Source: an uncultured bacterium (GTDB lineage Bacteria; Cyanobacteriota; Vampirovibrionia; Gastranaerophilales; Gastranaerophilaceae). Taken from it: a stretch of 14,458 nt of DNA. This document shows positions 1 through 7,694 of the stretch, in pieces (positions within the stretch are counted from its first letter, which is position 1; every line of letters begins with the position of its first letter). The translations under genes were made by a program, and so were the position numbers. The stretch lies in contig CAMAGQ010000029.1 of assembly GCA_945833895.1 (NCBI GenBank), forward strand, positions 1 to 14,458. Reading direction: 5' to 3'. The notes under the pieces are model-generated. The model did no database searches. It saw only the letters and a list, made by a program, of their open reading frames with translations, and was not told where the DNA came from.

Positions 1-62
1 GTTAATTATTTTTTATAAATTATTCAACATAGAAAGACTCAAAATTGTATAGAAGTTCACAA

Positions 63-695
63 TTATGCTTTCAAATTCATTGGTTCGTAAGGTTCTTTGT
101 CAGGCTGCAAGGCTTCTTTTATCTGTAAAGCCTGTTTTTCAGCCTTTTCTTGTCTTGATACCTCAACTTTACCGAATAAGTATTTCCCTATTTTTTGCCC
201 GATAGTTGAAGCAGTTAAAGAACCTGCAACAAACAGAGTTCCTCTAACTACAGGCAACCACTTCTTAGAAATAGGAAGTTTGCTCAAAACAACCTTGTCC
301 AGATGACCTTTCATCCAGCCTTCACCTAAGAACATGCCTGTAATCATCCCGCCTTCTGAATATATAGTCTTTTCTCTATCTTCTTTTTTGGCAAGTGCAA
401 CTTTTGTAACACCTGATGCTACAATAAGCGGATTTATATTATTTTTTAAGAATTTAACAACTTTAGAAACCCCATTAAAAACTTTATCGGATTTAGCAAG
501 GTTGCTAAGCCCGTTTGCGGCTTTACCATAGGCGTTAGCAAAGACACTGCTCTCTTTTGCAACCGCTTGAACTGTAGATTCAGCAGCATTAATACACTGA
601 CCGCCAAGCACAGGATACCGTGTCCAGTCACCATTTGCGACCTTATTGTAATTTGTTCCGACAAATGCGAATGTTGCTACAGGACTAAAAGCCAT
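63..695 (-). CDS. Hypothetical protein with hydrophobic, glycine-rich segments (210 aa)
   Basis: I do not recognise a family. The protein has no classical signal peptide, but it has three moderately hydrophobic, small-residue-rich stretches at about residues 85-102, 115-128 and 148-174. They are separated by basic loops and followed by a charged Lys/Glu-rich tail (175-210). This looks like a membrane-associated helical protein. The N-terminus (MAFSPVATFAFVG) is mildly hydrophobic and lacks a positively charged start. The ATG is supported by AAAGGTG about 8 bases upstream. It is a single-gene unit: the GT9 gene ends 116 bases upstream, and I find no convincing -35/-10 pair in that gap. A weak 6-bp inverted repeat (43-48 with 59-64) overlaps its stop codon and may form a poor terminator. 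The reading frame is sound; the function is unknown. Confidence 0.8.
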   Translation of the reverse strand: MAFSPVATFAFVGTNYNKVANGDWTRYPVLGGQCINAAESTVQAVAKESSVFANAYGKAANGLSNLAKSDKVFNGVSKVVKFLKNNINPLIVASGVTKVALAKKEDREKTIYSEGGMITGMFLGEGWMKGHLDKVVLSKLPISKKWLPVVRGTLFVAGSLTASTIGQKIGKYLFGKVEVSRQEKAEKQALQIKEALQPDKEPYEPMNLKA

Positions 696-811
696 AAATC
701 ATACACCTTTATACACTGTTACCTACACATATATAAAGGCATATTTTTCACAAAATTTGCGTAATCAGTTGAAATTTTTACATTTTTTAACAATTACTAC
801 AAAAGTAGTTT

Positions 812-1807
812 TTATTTTTTACAAACCGTTTCACAAATTTGTGCTGCCGAAATTCGCAAACAATCTAAGTTTTCACAAGTTGTCTGACGTCTTGCCCACA
901 AGCACGGCTTTAATTCACAGTTATCGGAAGCCATAATAGGAACAACATTTTCTGATTGTGGAATGAGAGCATCCTTATCCGTTGGTCCAAAGATTACGTA
1001 AGTTTTAACTTTCAGGGCAACCGCAACATGCAAAGGTGCTGAATCAGAACACAGAAACTTCTCCGCAGAAGAAATCAACCCCGCCAAATCTTTGAGATTT
1101 TTGGTTGTGCCGTATAAATTCGTAAAATTTTGAGTTCTGACATTTGCCAGAATTGTTTCTATACATTCCTTGTCATCAGGACCGCCAACGAGCATGACTT
1201 TTTTACCTTCTGCAACAAGCAAATCTATTGTTTTTGCCCAAACCTCAGGTGTAATCGTTTTTATACAACCTTTTTGAACGCTTAATTTACTAACTCCGGG
1301 GTGAATAAGTACGGAATTAACGATTTTATCTCTTTTTTCAACTTCAATTTCAGGAAGTTCGGTATTGTGAGTTGTAATATCACGGATTAAATCATGATAC
1401 ATAGCACAGGCATACTGTTTTTTATTGAGTTTAACGGGATGAGTAAGCAAATGTCGGCTTAAAGCACCTGTATCATACCCGCAACGCTCTTTTATTCCCG
1501 TCAAAAACAGCAAAATACTAATCAATTTATTTCCGCCAGAAGAAACAACCAAATCAAATTTCCCCTGCCAAACAGCGGTAAGAAGTTTCAACATTTCAAA
1601 ATACTTATTTTTACCTTTAACGTCAATCAAAATAAGTTCGTCAATAATTGAAGTTAAGTCTTGAACGCCTTTGCTGCGTGGTTCAAGAGCAAGGGTTATT
1701 TTTGATTTCGGGAATTCTTTTTTTAGCGAAATCAATGTCGGCAAGAAAAATATTTCGTCGCCGATTCCGCCAAAATTTATTGCTAATATCTTCTTCTCAC
1801 TATCCAT
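812..1807 (-). CDS. Glycosyltransferase family 9 (heptosyltransferase-like)
   Basis: This is a GT-B fold enzyme of the ADP-heptose:LPS heptosyltransferase family, which transfers a sugar from a nucleotide donor during cell-surface polysaccharide assembly on the cytoplasmic side. The visible family motifs are GGIGD at residues 13-17, IHPG at 168-171, the start of the nucleotide-binding half (VMLVGGPDD, 204-212), SDSAPLHVA at 254-262 and FGPTD at 273-277. The C-terminal 37 residues hold six cysteines in the C-x-PC...C...C pattern usual for the family. The length (331 aa) is typical. The next Met is residue 72, so the ATG at 1807 is fixed. It has no Shine-Dalgarno sequence; a near-consensus promoter ends six bases before it. 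It lies 41 bases after the TPR membrane gene, so read-through is also possible. The sugar and acceptor cannot be told from sequence. Confidence 0.9.
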   Translation of the reverse strand: MDSEKKILAINFGGIGDEIFFLPTLISLKKEFPKSKITLALEPRSKGVQDLTSIIDELILIDVKGKNKYFEMLKLLTAVWQGKFDLVVSSGGNKLISILLFLTGIKERCGYDTGALSRHLLTHPVKLNKKQYACAMYHDLIRDITTHNTELPEIEVEKRDKIVNSVLIHPGVSKLSVQKGCIKTITPEVWAKTIDLLVAEGKKVMLVGGPDDKECIETILANVRTQNFTNLYGTTKNLKDLAGLISSAEKFLCSDSAPLHVAVALKVKTYVIFGPTDKDALIPQSENVVPIMASDNCELKPCLWARRQTTCENLDCLRISAAQICETVCKK

Positions 1808-1813
1808 AACTTT

Positions 1814-1842
1814 ATTATACTAAAAAAACAAATTTCACTCAA
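1814..1842 (-). promoter_or_regulatory. Sigma70-type promoter for the GT9 gene, predicted leaderless
   Basis: On the minus strand TTGAGT (1842-1837) and a perfect TATAAT (1819-1814) are separated by exactly 17 bases. Six bases follow before the ATG at 1807, so the usual start point (+1, seven bases after the -10) falls on the A of the ATG. The whole element lies in the 41-base gap after the upstream stop codon. Confidence 0.7.
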
Positions 1843-1848
1843 AAAAGA

Positions 1849-2946
1849 TTATTCAAAAGTTTCTTCATCCAACATCAAAACAGGCTGAGGAATCGGGTTA
1901 TCTTGCAAATCTTCTTCCGAAACTCCTGCACTTTCAATATCGGATTGAGCAGATGCAGTATCGCCTAATTTTTTAAACACCTGAGCACGTTCAAGATACA
2001 AGCGGTCTTTAAGAAGAAAAACTCTGTCCTCATCAGCGTTTACAATCAATTCATTATAAATAGCCAAAGCATCTGCGTAATCTTTTATATTGTATAAAAA
2101 CTGAGCCTTATCCCACAAGAACTGATCACGTTCGTTTTCGTTTTGAGCCTTTTGAATTTCCATATCGAAATCATCTAAAGCACTCTCAAAATCTTTGATA
2201 TAGTATTTTACAAAAATTTTGTTATCAAAATTCATAATATTAAACTCATCCGCACTGAGTTTATACGCCATATCGTAATCCGTGATAGAGCCTGCATAAT
2301 CACCCGTCTTAAACTTTGCATAACCACGTAACGCATACCATTCCTGAGCAATCGGGAATAACTTCGCCCCCAGTGTTGTCAACTTTATAACTTCGCCATA
2401 TCTGCCTTTATCGACAAGTTTTTGAGCAATATCAAACGGTGAAATAAAAACAAATGCCGAAACAAAAATTGCAATGACAACAAGTGCTTTTATAAGTTCA
2501 ATCTTAAATATTGAATAATATTTATTATCTACCTCTTCTGTCGGTAAGAACTTAACAACCTTATACTCGCCGAAAGTTTTCAACAATCTTTTTTGAAAAA
2601 TATCCTTACACAACAATGTACTCAAATTACACACAATAAGTAAAACTCCGAGCATAATAAGAGCATTGATAACCCACGTATTATTCACAAACAGCGAAAA
2701 GTGCGGGAAAATAAACTCATACAAAGAAGCAATAAACAATAGGAAAATACAAATTGTAGAAATTCTTTTATGTAATCTTATTTCCTTCCAGATAGTATGA
2801 ATTTCGTCCACGTCAAACTCTCTATCGAACTCGTAGCCGATTGAAGGGTTATGAACAGATTTTATTATTGTATGGTTATCGTTATTTGTATAAAAGTTCA
2901 AAGGTGAATGTTTATACAATAAACTGAAAATATTTTTCTTTATCAT
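1849..2946 (-). CDS. Membrane-anchored TPR-repeat protein (365 aa)
   Basis: The first 60 residues are polar and presumably cytoplasmic. Three hydrophobic membrane segments follow at about 62-81, 91-113 and 151-170. From about 172 to 345 there are roughly five TPR-like helical pairs (for example ALRGYAKFKTGDYAGSITDY at about 205-224, then FLWDKAQFLYNIKDYADALA), ending in an acidic, proline-containing tail. TPR arrays bind partner proteins, and the anchor suggests a scaffold at the inner membrane. With three segments, the TPR part would be outside the cytoplasm if the N-terminus is inside. The ATG is supported by AAGGA six bases upstream. It sits between nadE and the GT9 gene, so a role in envelope assembly is possible but unproven. 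No specific family is recognised. Confidence 0.85.
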   Translation of the reverse strand: MIKKNIFSLLYKHSPLNFYTNNDNHTIIKSVHNPSIGYEFDREFDVDEIHTIWKEIRLHKRISTICIFLLFIASLYEFIFPHFSLFVNNTWVINALIMLGVLLIVCNLSTLLCKDIFQKRLLKTFGEYKVVKFLPTEEVDNKYYSIFKIELIKALVVIAIFVSAFVFISPFDIAQKLVDKGRYGEVIKLTTLGAKLFPIAQEWYALRGYAKFKTGDYAGSITDYDMAYKLSADEFNIMNFDNKIFVKYYIKDFESALDDFDMEIQKAQNENERDQFLWDKAQFLYNIKDYADALAIYNELIVNADEDRVFLLKDRLYLERAQVFKKLGDTASAQSDIESAGVSEEDLQDNPIPQPVLMLDEETFE

Positions 2947-2964
2947 AGGAGTTCCTTAGCAAAT

Positions 2965-2973
2965 ATGATAGCA
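2965..2973 (-). promoter_or_regulatory. Extended -10 promoter for the TPR membrane protein
   Basis: On the minus strand TGC followed directly by TATCAT (2970-2965) forms an extended -10 box. I see no good -35 at 16-18 bases. The predicted start near 2958 would leave a leader of only about 12 bases, which still contains AAGGA. Confidence is moderate because the region is AT-rich. Confidence 0.4.
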
Positions 2974-3082
2974 TAAAATTTAACATCCGCACTATATAAA
3001 ATTGAAGAATCTTGAACATTGCCATTATGATTAAATTCCAGCCATACCAGCTTCAAAACTCAACTTAATACACTGTAACATA

Positions 3083-5173
3083 TTAAAATAGTGAGTGAAT
3101 TTTCTGTTCAATTTCAGCCGCATCACAGCCCTTGTAATTTATTCTTGAGGAGGTAATCGGCTGTTTGTAGTCAAATTTATTTATAGAACGTGAATCGACA
3201 ATAACTGACGGCGGTAAAATTGACCATTTGTATAAAGCCGTAGACATTCGACGGTAGAACTTATCCAGCCACTCAATCTTTGTTTCTTTTGAAACAGGAT
3301 TTTTCTTCTCGTACAAGAACTCAGAATTCAGCATATCGGAATAGTATTCTTTTTTATTCTCAATTCTCCAGATAATTTCGTCAAGAAACTCATACGGCAT
3401 AAGAGCATCTTCGGCAATCAACGGCTTGCCTGTTTTAGGATTTATTGCAAGTTCAGCCCCCGGTTTTTTGAGAATTACAGCCTCAGGAATTGCGTTTTTA
3501 ACTTCTCTATTTTCATTCATCCAGCGAGCAAGTGCAAAAAGTTTAGTTTTCGGAACATCGGCAATCGGTGCAAACCCGCCTGACATATCACCGTTTATTG
3601 TTGCGTAACCCATATACAATTCGGATTTGTCTGAGGTTGCAATCGGCAGACATCTTTCAAACTCGTTACTTATTCCCCACAAGAACATCGCCCGTGACCT
3701 TGCCTGAATATTATCCATCGTAAACGATTGTTTATAACGGCAATTCCAAGATTTTTCAACTGTCGAAAATAAATTTTGCAAACAGTTGTTTGTTGTTTCA
3801 ACCATATCTTTAATACTTGCTTCCGTGAAATTTATACCAAGGTTTTCCGCTAACTTCTGTGCATCGTTTTTACTTTCCGAACTTGTAATCTTTGACGGCA
3901 TGCTAACACCAAAAACGTTTTCTGCCCCAATCGCATCAGCAAGTAAGACGGCACAAACAGTAGAATCCAAACCGCCCGACAAACCTAAAACAGCCCTTTT
4001 AAATCCTGTTTTATTGAAATAATCCCGAACACCCTGAATAATAGTTTTATAAGTTCTTTCTAAATCAGGCTCATACTCAAGCGTATAGATTTTTTGCTCG
4101 GTTAAAGTCTTTTCTAAACCTTTTGTCAACGGATAAATCTTCCCTAAACCCATTTCAGGATTAACAATAAGGAACTGTTCCTTAAACGATTTCGCTCTTG
4201 CCAGAAGTTTACCGTCCTTATCAAAAACACGGCTTGAACCGTCAAACGAACTGTTATCAATCGCACCGACCTGATTTACATAAACAATCGGAGCGGAATA
4301 TCTTTGAGAAATAAACGACAGCATATTGTGTTTTAACTGTTCTTTCTTTGCTCTTGTCGGAGATGCGGAACAGTTTATAAAAACATCAGGATTTTCTTTA
4401 GATAACTCTTCAATCGGGTCTAAAGAATACAAAGTTGTATCATTGAAAAACTCCTTATTATTCCAACAGTCTTCACAGATAGAAACTCCGTATTTTCTAC
4501 CATTTACAATCATTGTCTTAGCACAATCACAAATTTTATCACCGTCAAAATTTCCAAGAGTATCGGCAGGCTGGCACCCGACAACCGGCGAAGGTTCAAT
4601 ATACCTGTAATCGTTAAACTCCGAATATGTCGGAAGTAAAGATTTTCTGACTATATATTTAATTTCACCGCCAGATAAAACAGCAACAGAATTATAATAT
4701 TTCTTTCCAGTTAAATGTCCGCTTTTTCTCGGTTCAACAAACCCCACAAGAGCCGTTGTCGAAGTCGTTATCTTGGCAATTTCTTTCAGCCATTTAACGT
4801 TTTCCCGAACAATAACAGGATGTCTGTCGATTGTATCTTCAATCGGATAGCCCATAAGAATAAGTTCGGGGAATATAACCATATCAAGCCCGATATTTTG
4901 AGCGTGGATGATATATTTAACGACTTTTTTCGCATTATATTCAATGTCACCAGCGACAGGATTTATCTGTGCAAGCCCGATAGAACCGTTTTTGTAAGGT
5001 TCAAGCAAAGTCTTTAATTGAGCATCAATTAACTCAAGATAATCCTTTTTAGAACACCCGTCATAAATTTCTGACAGTTTATAAATACACTCTTGTTCGC
5101 TATTATTATTTATAACTTCATTTAATTTTTGTCTAAAATCTTCTGTGGTAAATTTATCATAATTCATAATCAT
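3083..5173 (-). CDS. nadE: Glutamine-dependent NAD+ synthetase
   Basis: It makes NAD+ from nicotinic acid adenine dinucleotide, ATP and glutamine, the last step of NAD synthesis in the cytoplasm. An N-terminal nitrilase-type glutaminase domain (about 64-350) has the expected Glu-Lys-Cys triad: E103 in FPEL, K177 in YIVRKSLLP and C233 in ICEDCW. The C-terminal synthetase domain (about 370-690) has the ATP-pyrophosphatase P-loop SGGLDS at 399-404 and TSDKSELYMGY further on. The usual family start (x-LAQINP-x-GD) is reached only at residue 67, so about 60 extra, mostly helical, residues precede the catalytic domain. The ATG at 5173 or the one at 5167 could be used; AAGGA lies 4 or 10 bases upstream. 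It follows rlmN by 34 bases with no clear promoter and is probably co-transcribed with it. Confidence 0.96.
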   Translation of the reverse strand: MIMNYDKFTTEDFRQKLNEVINNNSEQECIYKLSEIYDGCSKKDYLELIDAQLKTLLEPYKNGSIGLAQINPVAGDIEYNAKKVVKYIIHAQNIGLDMVIFPELILMGYPIEDTIDRHPVIVRENVKWLKEIAKITTSTTALVGFVEPRKSGHLTGKKYYNSVAVLSGGEIKYIVRKSLLPTYSEFNDYRYIEPSPVVGCQPADTLGNFDGDKICDCAKTMIVNGRKYGVSICEDCWNNKEFFNDTTLYSLDPIEELSKENPDVFINCSASPTRAKKEQLKHNMLSFISQRYSAPIVYVNQVGAIDNSSFDGSSRVFDKDGKLLARAKSFKEQFLIVNPEMGLGKIYPLTKGLEKTLTEQKIYTLEYEPDLERTYKTIIQGVRDYFNKTGFKRAVLGLSGGLDSTVCAVLLADAIGAENVFGVSMPSKITSSESKNDAQKLAENLGINFTEASIKDMVETTNNCLQNLFSTVEKSWNCRYKQSFTMDNIQARSRAMFLWGISNEFERCLPIATSDKSELYMGYATINGDMSGGFAPIADVPKTKLFALARWMNENREVKNAIPEAVILKKPGAELAINPKTGKPLIAEDALMPYEFLDEIIWRIENKKEYYSDMLNSEFLYEKKNPVSKETKIEWLDKFYRRMSTALYKWSILPPSVIVDSRSINKFDYKQPITSSRINYKGCDAAEIEQKIHSLF

Positions 5174-5207
5174 AATATCCTTAAATCAATGTAAAATATT
5201 TTCTCAA

Positions 5208-6227
5208 TTAAGAAACTTTCCCGCGTAACTGTCCGCAAGCGGCATCAATATCAGCACCACGCTCCAGTCGTACGGTAACTTTTTTCCCCGAATGTTCCAT
5301 CAACGACTTGAATTTCATAATCGCATTATTTGACGGACGTTTATAATCGTTCTTTTCTGTCGGATTGTACGGGATTAAATTAATATTGCACTTAATATCT
5401 TTCAAATACATTGCAAGTTGTTTTGCGGAATCAATTGTATCGTTCAAATCTTTTATCAAAAGATATTCAATAGTAATTCTTCTGCCCGTTTTTTCAACGT
5501 AATACTTCAACGCACCGTGTAACTCTTTCATATTATATTTAGCCTCAATCGGCATAAGTTTTAGTCTTGTTTCACTGTTTGGAGCGTGCAACGAAAGTGC
5601 AAGAGTAGATTGCATATCAAGGTCAGCAAGTTTTCGTATCTGCGGAATTATACCTGAAGTTGAAACAGTTAAACGTCTTGCTCCAATTTGGAAATTTTCG
5701 TTAAACATTTCCATAGCCTTCAATACGTTATCAAGATTTAACAAAGGTTCGCCCTGTCCCATAAACACAACATTTGTAACCTTTAGCCCTGTATCTCTTT
5801 GGATTGTCAAAACCTGTTCGATAATTTCTTTATAAGAAAGATTTCTGATAAAGCCACGCTTGCCTGTCGCACAAAAAGAACAATTAACGGCACATCCGAC
5901 CTGCGAACTTACACACGCTGTCAAATTTGCCCTGTTATCAAACCTCATCAAAACAGTTTCGACGCACTCACCGTCAGGATATTCAAGCAAATACTTGATA
6001 GTACCGTCTGTGCTGACCTGCTTAACCTTAATTTTTACATCAGATACAGTTGCAACTTTTTTTAACTCTTCCCTGAATTTTAAAGACAAATCAGTCATTT
6101 CATCAATTTCTTTAACCGATTTCAGATAAATCCAGTTGTGAATTTGTCTTGCTCTGAATTTTGTCGCACCGAGCGAGTCCGTAATCTGTTCTATTTCGTC
6201 TAAATTAAGTCCTGATAAAATTTTCAT
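5208..6227 (-). CDS. rlmN: Dual-specificity 23S rRNA/tRNA adenine-C2 methyltransferase
   Basis: This radical-SAM enzyme methylates C2 of A2503 in 23S rRNA and of A37 in some tRNAs. The iron-sulfur cluster ligands are C112, C116 and C119 (CAVNCSFC). The two mechanistic cysteines are C105, seven residues before the first ligand as in E. coli RlmN, and C331 in the C-terminal GADIDAACGQLRG motif. The GQGEPL motif and the ALSLHAPN motif are also present. The length (339 aa) is normal. Its presence together with C105 and C331 favours RlmN over an inactive homologue. A Cfr-type resistance role is possible in principle, but the gene sits in a housekeeping operon. The ATG overlaps the TGA of the upstream gene (ATGA, 6224-6227), so translation is probably coupled; no strong ribosome binding site is seen. 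Confidence 0.95.
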   Translation of the reverse strand: MKILSGLNLDEIEQITDSLGATKFRARQIHNWIYLKSVKEIDEMTDLSLKFREELKKVATVSDVKIKVKQVSTDGTIKYLLEYPDGECVETVLMRFDNRANLTACVSSQVGCAVNCSFCATGKRGFIRNLSYKEIIEQVLTIQRDTGLKVTNVVFMGQGEPLLNLDNVLKAMEMFNENFQIGARRLTVSTSGIIPQIRKLADLDMQSTLALSLHAPNSETRLKLMPIEAKYNMKELHGALKYYVEKTGRRITIEYLLIKDLNDTIDSAKQLAMYLKDIKCNINLIPYNPTEKNDYKRPSNNAIMKFKSLMEHSGKKVTVRLERGADIDAACGQLRGKVS

Positions 6228-6907
6228 CTATTCTTTAATCCCTTGATTTTATTTATATAAAAGTTTATTATTTCAATTTCTGCTCTCAGTTTAAGTGAAA
6301 CAGATTGAGATTTCAATTTCCACCCTGAATATCCGCAAGATTTAGGAAGAAAAACATTGGAAACCTCGGGAAAATCTCTGCAAATTTGCGGACGATTTTC
6401 GTAATCGGGACATCTGTTATCCTCCGTAACTTTCGGACAATGATAAAAATAATATTTACCGATTGCACTCTTTTCTAAAAATTCCACATACTCAGGGTAA
6501 ATTTTCTTTACCTCTTCAATAGAGGCATAAGGAACAAACACGGACGTAAATTGTTTTGCGTAATTGTCGCCTTTTTGAGCCTTTATTTTCAATTCATCGG
6601 GAGAAAATTCACTCACCGCAAACCTGCAGCAAACTCCGCAGCCGGCACAATTGTATTTTGTCCTCTCATCAGAAATTTGTTCATTTAATTCTTTGACGGT
6701 ATTTTTTAGACGAATTTCCAACTCATTCAAAAAATCGTTCTGCCAAAGATACCCTGCCGAATTGTTTTCATAAACCTCCAGAATATCACCACGAACTCCG
6801 TCAGGTCTTAAATTTTCACAGAGTGTAATAATTTCCTCCGCAGTCGAATTAAAGACTTCACGATATTCCTGTTGCAGGGTTTCAAAACTTTTTTGTAAAT
6901 CTTCCAT
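6224..6907 (-). CDS. YkgJ-family cysteine cluster protein
   Basis: This protein of the CxxCxxCC (UPF0153/YkgJ) family is expected to bind a metal or an iron-sulfur cluster; the biochemical role is not established. The key residues are C87, C90, C93 and C94 (CAGCGVCC), then C157 (HCPK), C166 (RCPDYENRP), C176 and C191, which is the usual eight-cysteine layout. The first 85 residues form a helical, charged N-terminal extension. The gene starts 9 bases after the metallophosphoesterase stop with no visible Shine-Dalgarno sequence, and its TGA overlaps the rlmN start. Both junctions suggest coupled translation. Its place next to rlmN, a radical-SAM Fe-S enzyme, makes a metal-related link attractive, but that is inference. 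Confidence 0.88.
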   Translation of the reverse strand: MEDLQKSFETLQQEYREVFNSTAEEIITLCENLRPDGVRGDILEVYENNSAGYLWQNDFLNELEIRLKNTVKELNEQISDERTKYNCAGCGVCCRFAVSEFSPDELKIKAQKGDNYAKQFTSVFVPYASIEEVKKIYPEYVEFLEKSAIGKYYFYHCPKVTEDNRCPDYENRPQICRDFPEVSNVFLPKSCGYSGWKLKSQSVSLKLRAEIEIINFYINKIKGLKNR

Positions 6908-6916
6908 TTTTATAAA

Positions 6917-7651
6917 TTAAACGTGTCTTTCAACGGGATTTAAGAGCAAATCAGCGAGCCTGTCAGCACCGATAAACCCACGTTCAGACATAATTTTAGC
7001 CGCCTTAATGTTGTTATAATCAACGAATCTGTGATTAATTTCAAAAGACCCGTTATTAAAATCAATAACCGCATAGCAAGCCTTTGGGTCAGTTGTCATC
7101 GGACGACCTACACTGCCGACATTGACCACTGTTTGATTGGTTCTTGTTTGATATCCGCAAGGAATATGCGTATGACCGCACAAAATTAAACTGTCGTTAA
7201 CGCCCGAAATAATTTCCTCAACAGTTTCAAGCGGCATATTCGGTAAAATATCCTCATTGTTTGCTCTTGGTGAACCATGAACCAACAGAACAGTACATCC
7301 TTCAACTTCAAACTCAAGCATCGGAGGTAAATTATTAAGGAATGCACGGTGAGCATCAGACAGAATTGTCACATCATCAGCAATTGCGTTTGCCATAACA
7401 GGATATTGAGCCTCTAAGAATTCCGCAACATCAGTGCCGTATTGAGCAATCATTTTATCAGTATTACCTTGAATTATTGTCCACGAATCCTGCTCCATTA
7501 CATACTCAACAACTTCTTTTGGCTGAGGCCCTGCTAAAGCAATATCCCCAAGACAAAAAACATGCTCACATTTTTGTGATACAACATCACTCATAACAGC
7601 CTCTAAGGCTTGAGCATTAGCGTGTAAGTCAGACAATACGGCAACTCTCAT
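6917..7651 (-). CDS. Metallophosphoesterase (YfcE/MJ0936-like phosphodiesterase)
   Basis: This calcineurin-like phosphoesterase uses two divalent metals. All metal-site motifs are visible: D8-x-H10 (SDLH), G35-D36, G62-N63-x-D65, H125-G and G159-H160-x-H162. The NVGSVGRP segment at 177-184 is typical of the small phosphodiesterase subgroup related to MJ0936 and YfcE. The length is 244 aa; the substrate cannot be inferred, and cyclic nucleotides or phosphodiesters are typical in vitro. The ATG is supported by AGAGGG six bases upstream. It is the likely first gene of the operon that continues into the YkgJ protein, rlmN and nadE, and it diverges from ispG over fewer than 45 bases, so both may share control through the inverted repeat there. 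Confidence 0.93.
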   Translation of the reverse strand: MRVAVLSDLHANAQALEAVMSDVVSQKCEHVFCLGDIALAGPQPKEVVEYVMEQDSWTIIQGNTDKMIAQYGTDVAEFLEAQYPVMANAIADDVTILSDAHRAFLNNLPPMLEFEVEGCTVLLVHGSPRANNEDILPNMPLETVEEIISGVNDSLILCGHTHIPCGYQTRTNQTVVNVGSVGRPMTTDPKACYAVIDFNNGSFEINHRFVDYNNIKAAKIMSERGFIGADRLADLLLNPVERHV

Positions 7652-7675
7652 AAATATCCCTCTCTTTTCTTTTTT

Positions 7676-7688
7676 ATTGTGCTACAAT
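7676..7688. promoter_or_regulatory. Inverted repeat and extended -10 between divergent ispG and phosphoesterase genes
   Basis: ATTGT-GCT-ACAAT is a perfect 5-bp inverted repeat with a 3-base centre. On the plus strand its right half is a TACAAT -10 box (7683-7688) preceded by TGC, which makes an extended -10. Six bases separate it from the ispG ATG. On the minus strand it gives CACAAT, a weak -10 for the phosphoesterase operon. There is no recognisable -35 for ispG. A regulator bound here would cover both promoters. Confidence 0.5.
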
Positions 7689-7694
7689 TATTTT

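Noticed and set aside
697..730. Three GTGTA repeats upstream of the first gene, and a 14-of-16 match to the nadE 3' flank (near 3065-3080)
   Set aside because: The match is about what chance gives among AT-rich intergenic segments of this size.
796..809. Hairpin ACTAC-AAAA-GTAGT after the GT9 gene as its terminator
   Set aside because: The stem is only 5 bp and the T-rich stretch is on the wrong strand for the GT9 transcript.
812..920. Cysteine-rich C-terminus of the GT9 protein as a special metal site
   Set aside because: A cysteine-containing tail of this form is common in the heptosyltransferase family.
2947..3082. Structured RNA or gene remnant between nadE and the TPR membrane gene
   Set aside because: I find no stable hairpin, tRNA-like fold or residual domain; only a weak promoter and the short frame already reported.
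4715..5017. Long open frame antisense to nadE, and similar ones opposite ispG, glyS and rlmN
   Set aside because: They lie inside well-supported conserved genes, lack ribosome binding sites and show no domain.
5208..6227. Cfr-type antibiotic resistance methyltransferase
   Set aside because: The sequence motifs and housekeeping operon context fit RlmN, and nothing mobile is nearby.
7677..7694. TTG as the ispG start, six codons upstream of the chosen ATG
   Set aside because: It lies within the -10 region, has no ribosome binding site, and the extra residues are not part of the family N-terminus.
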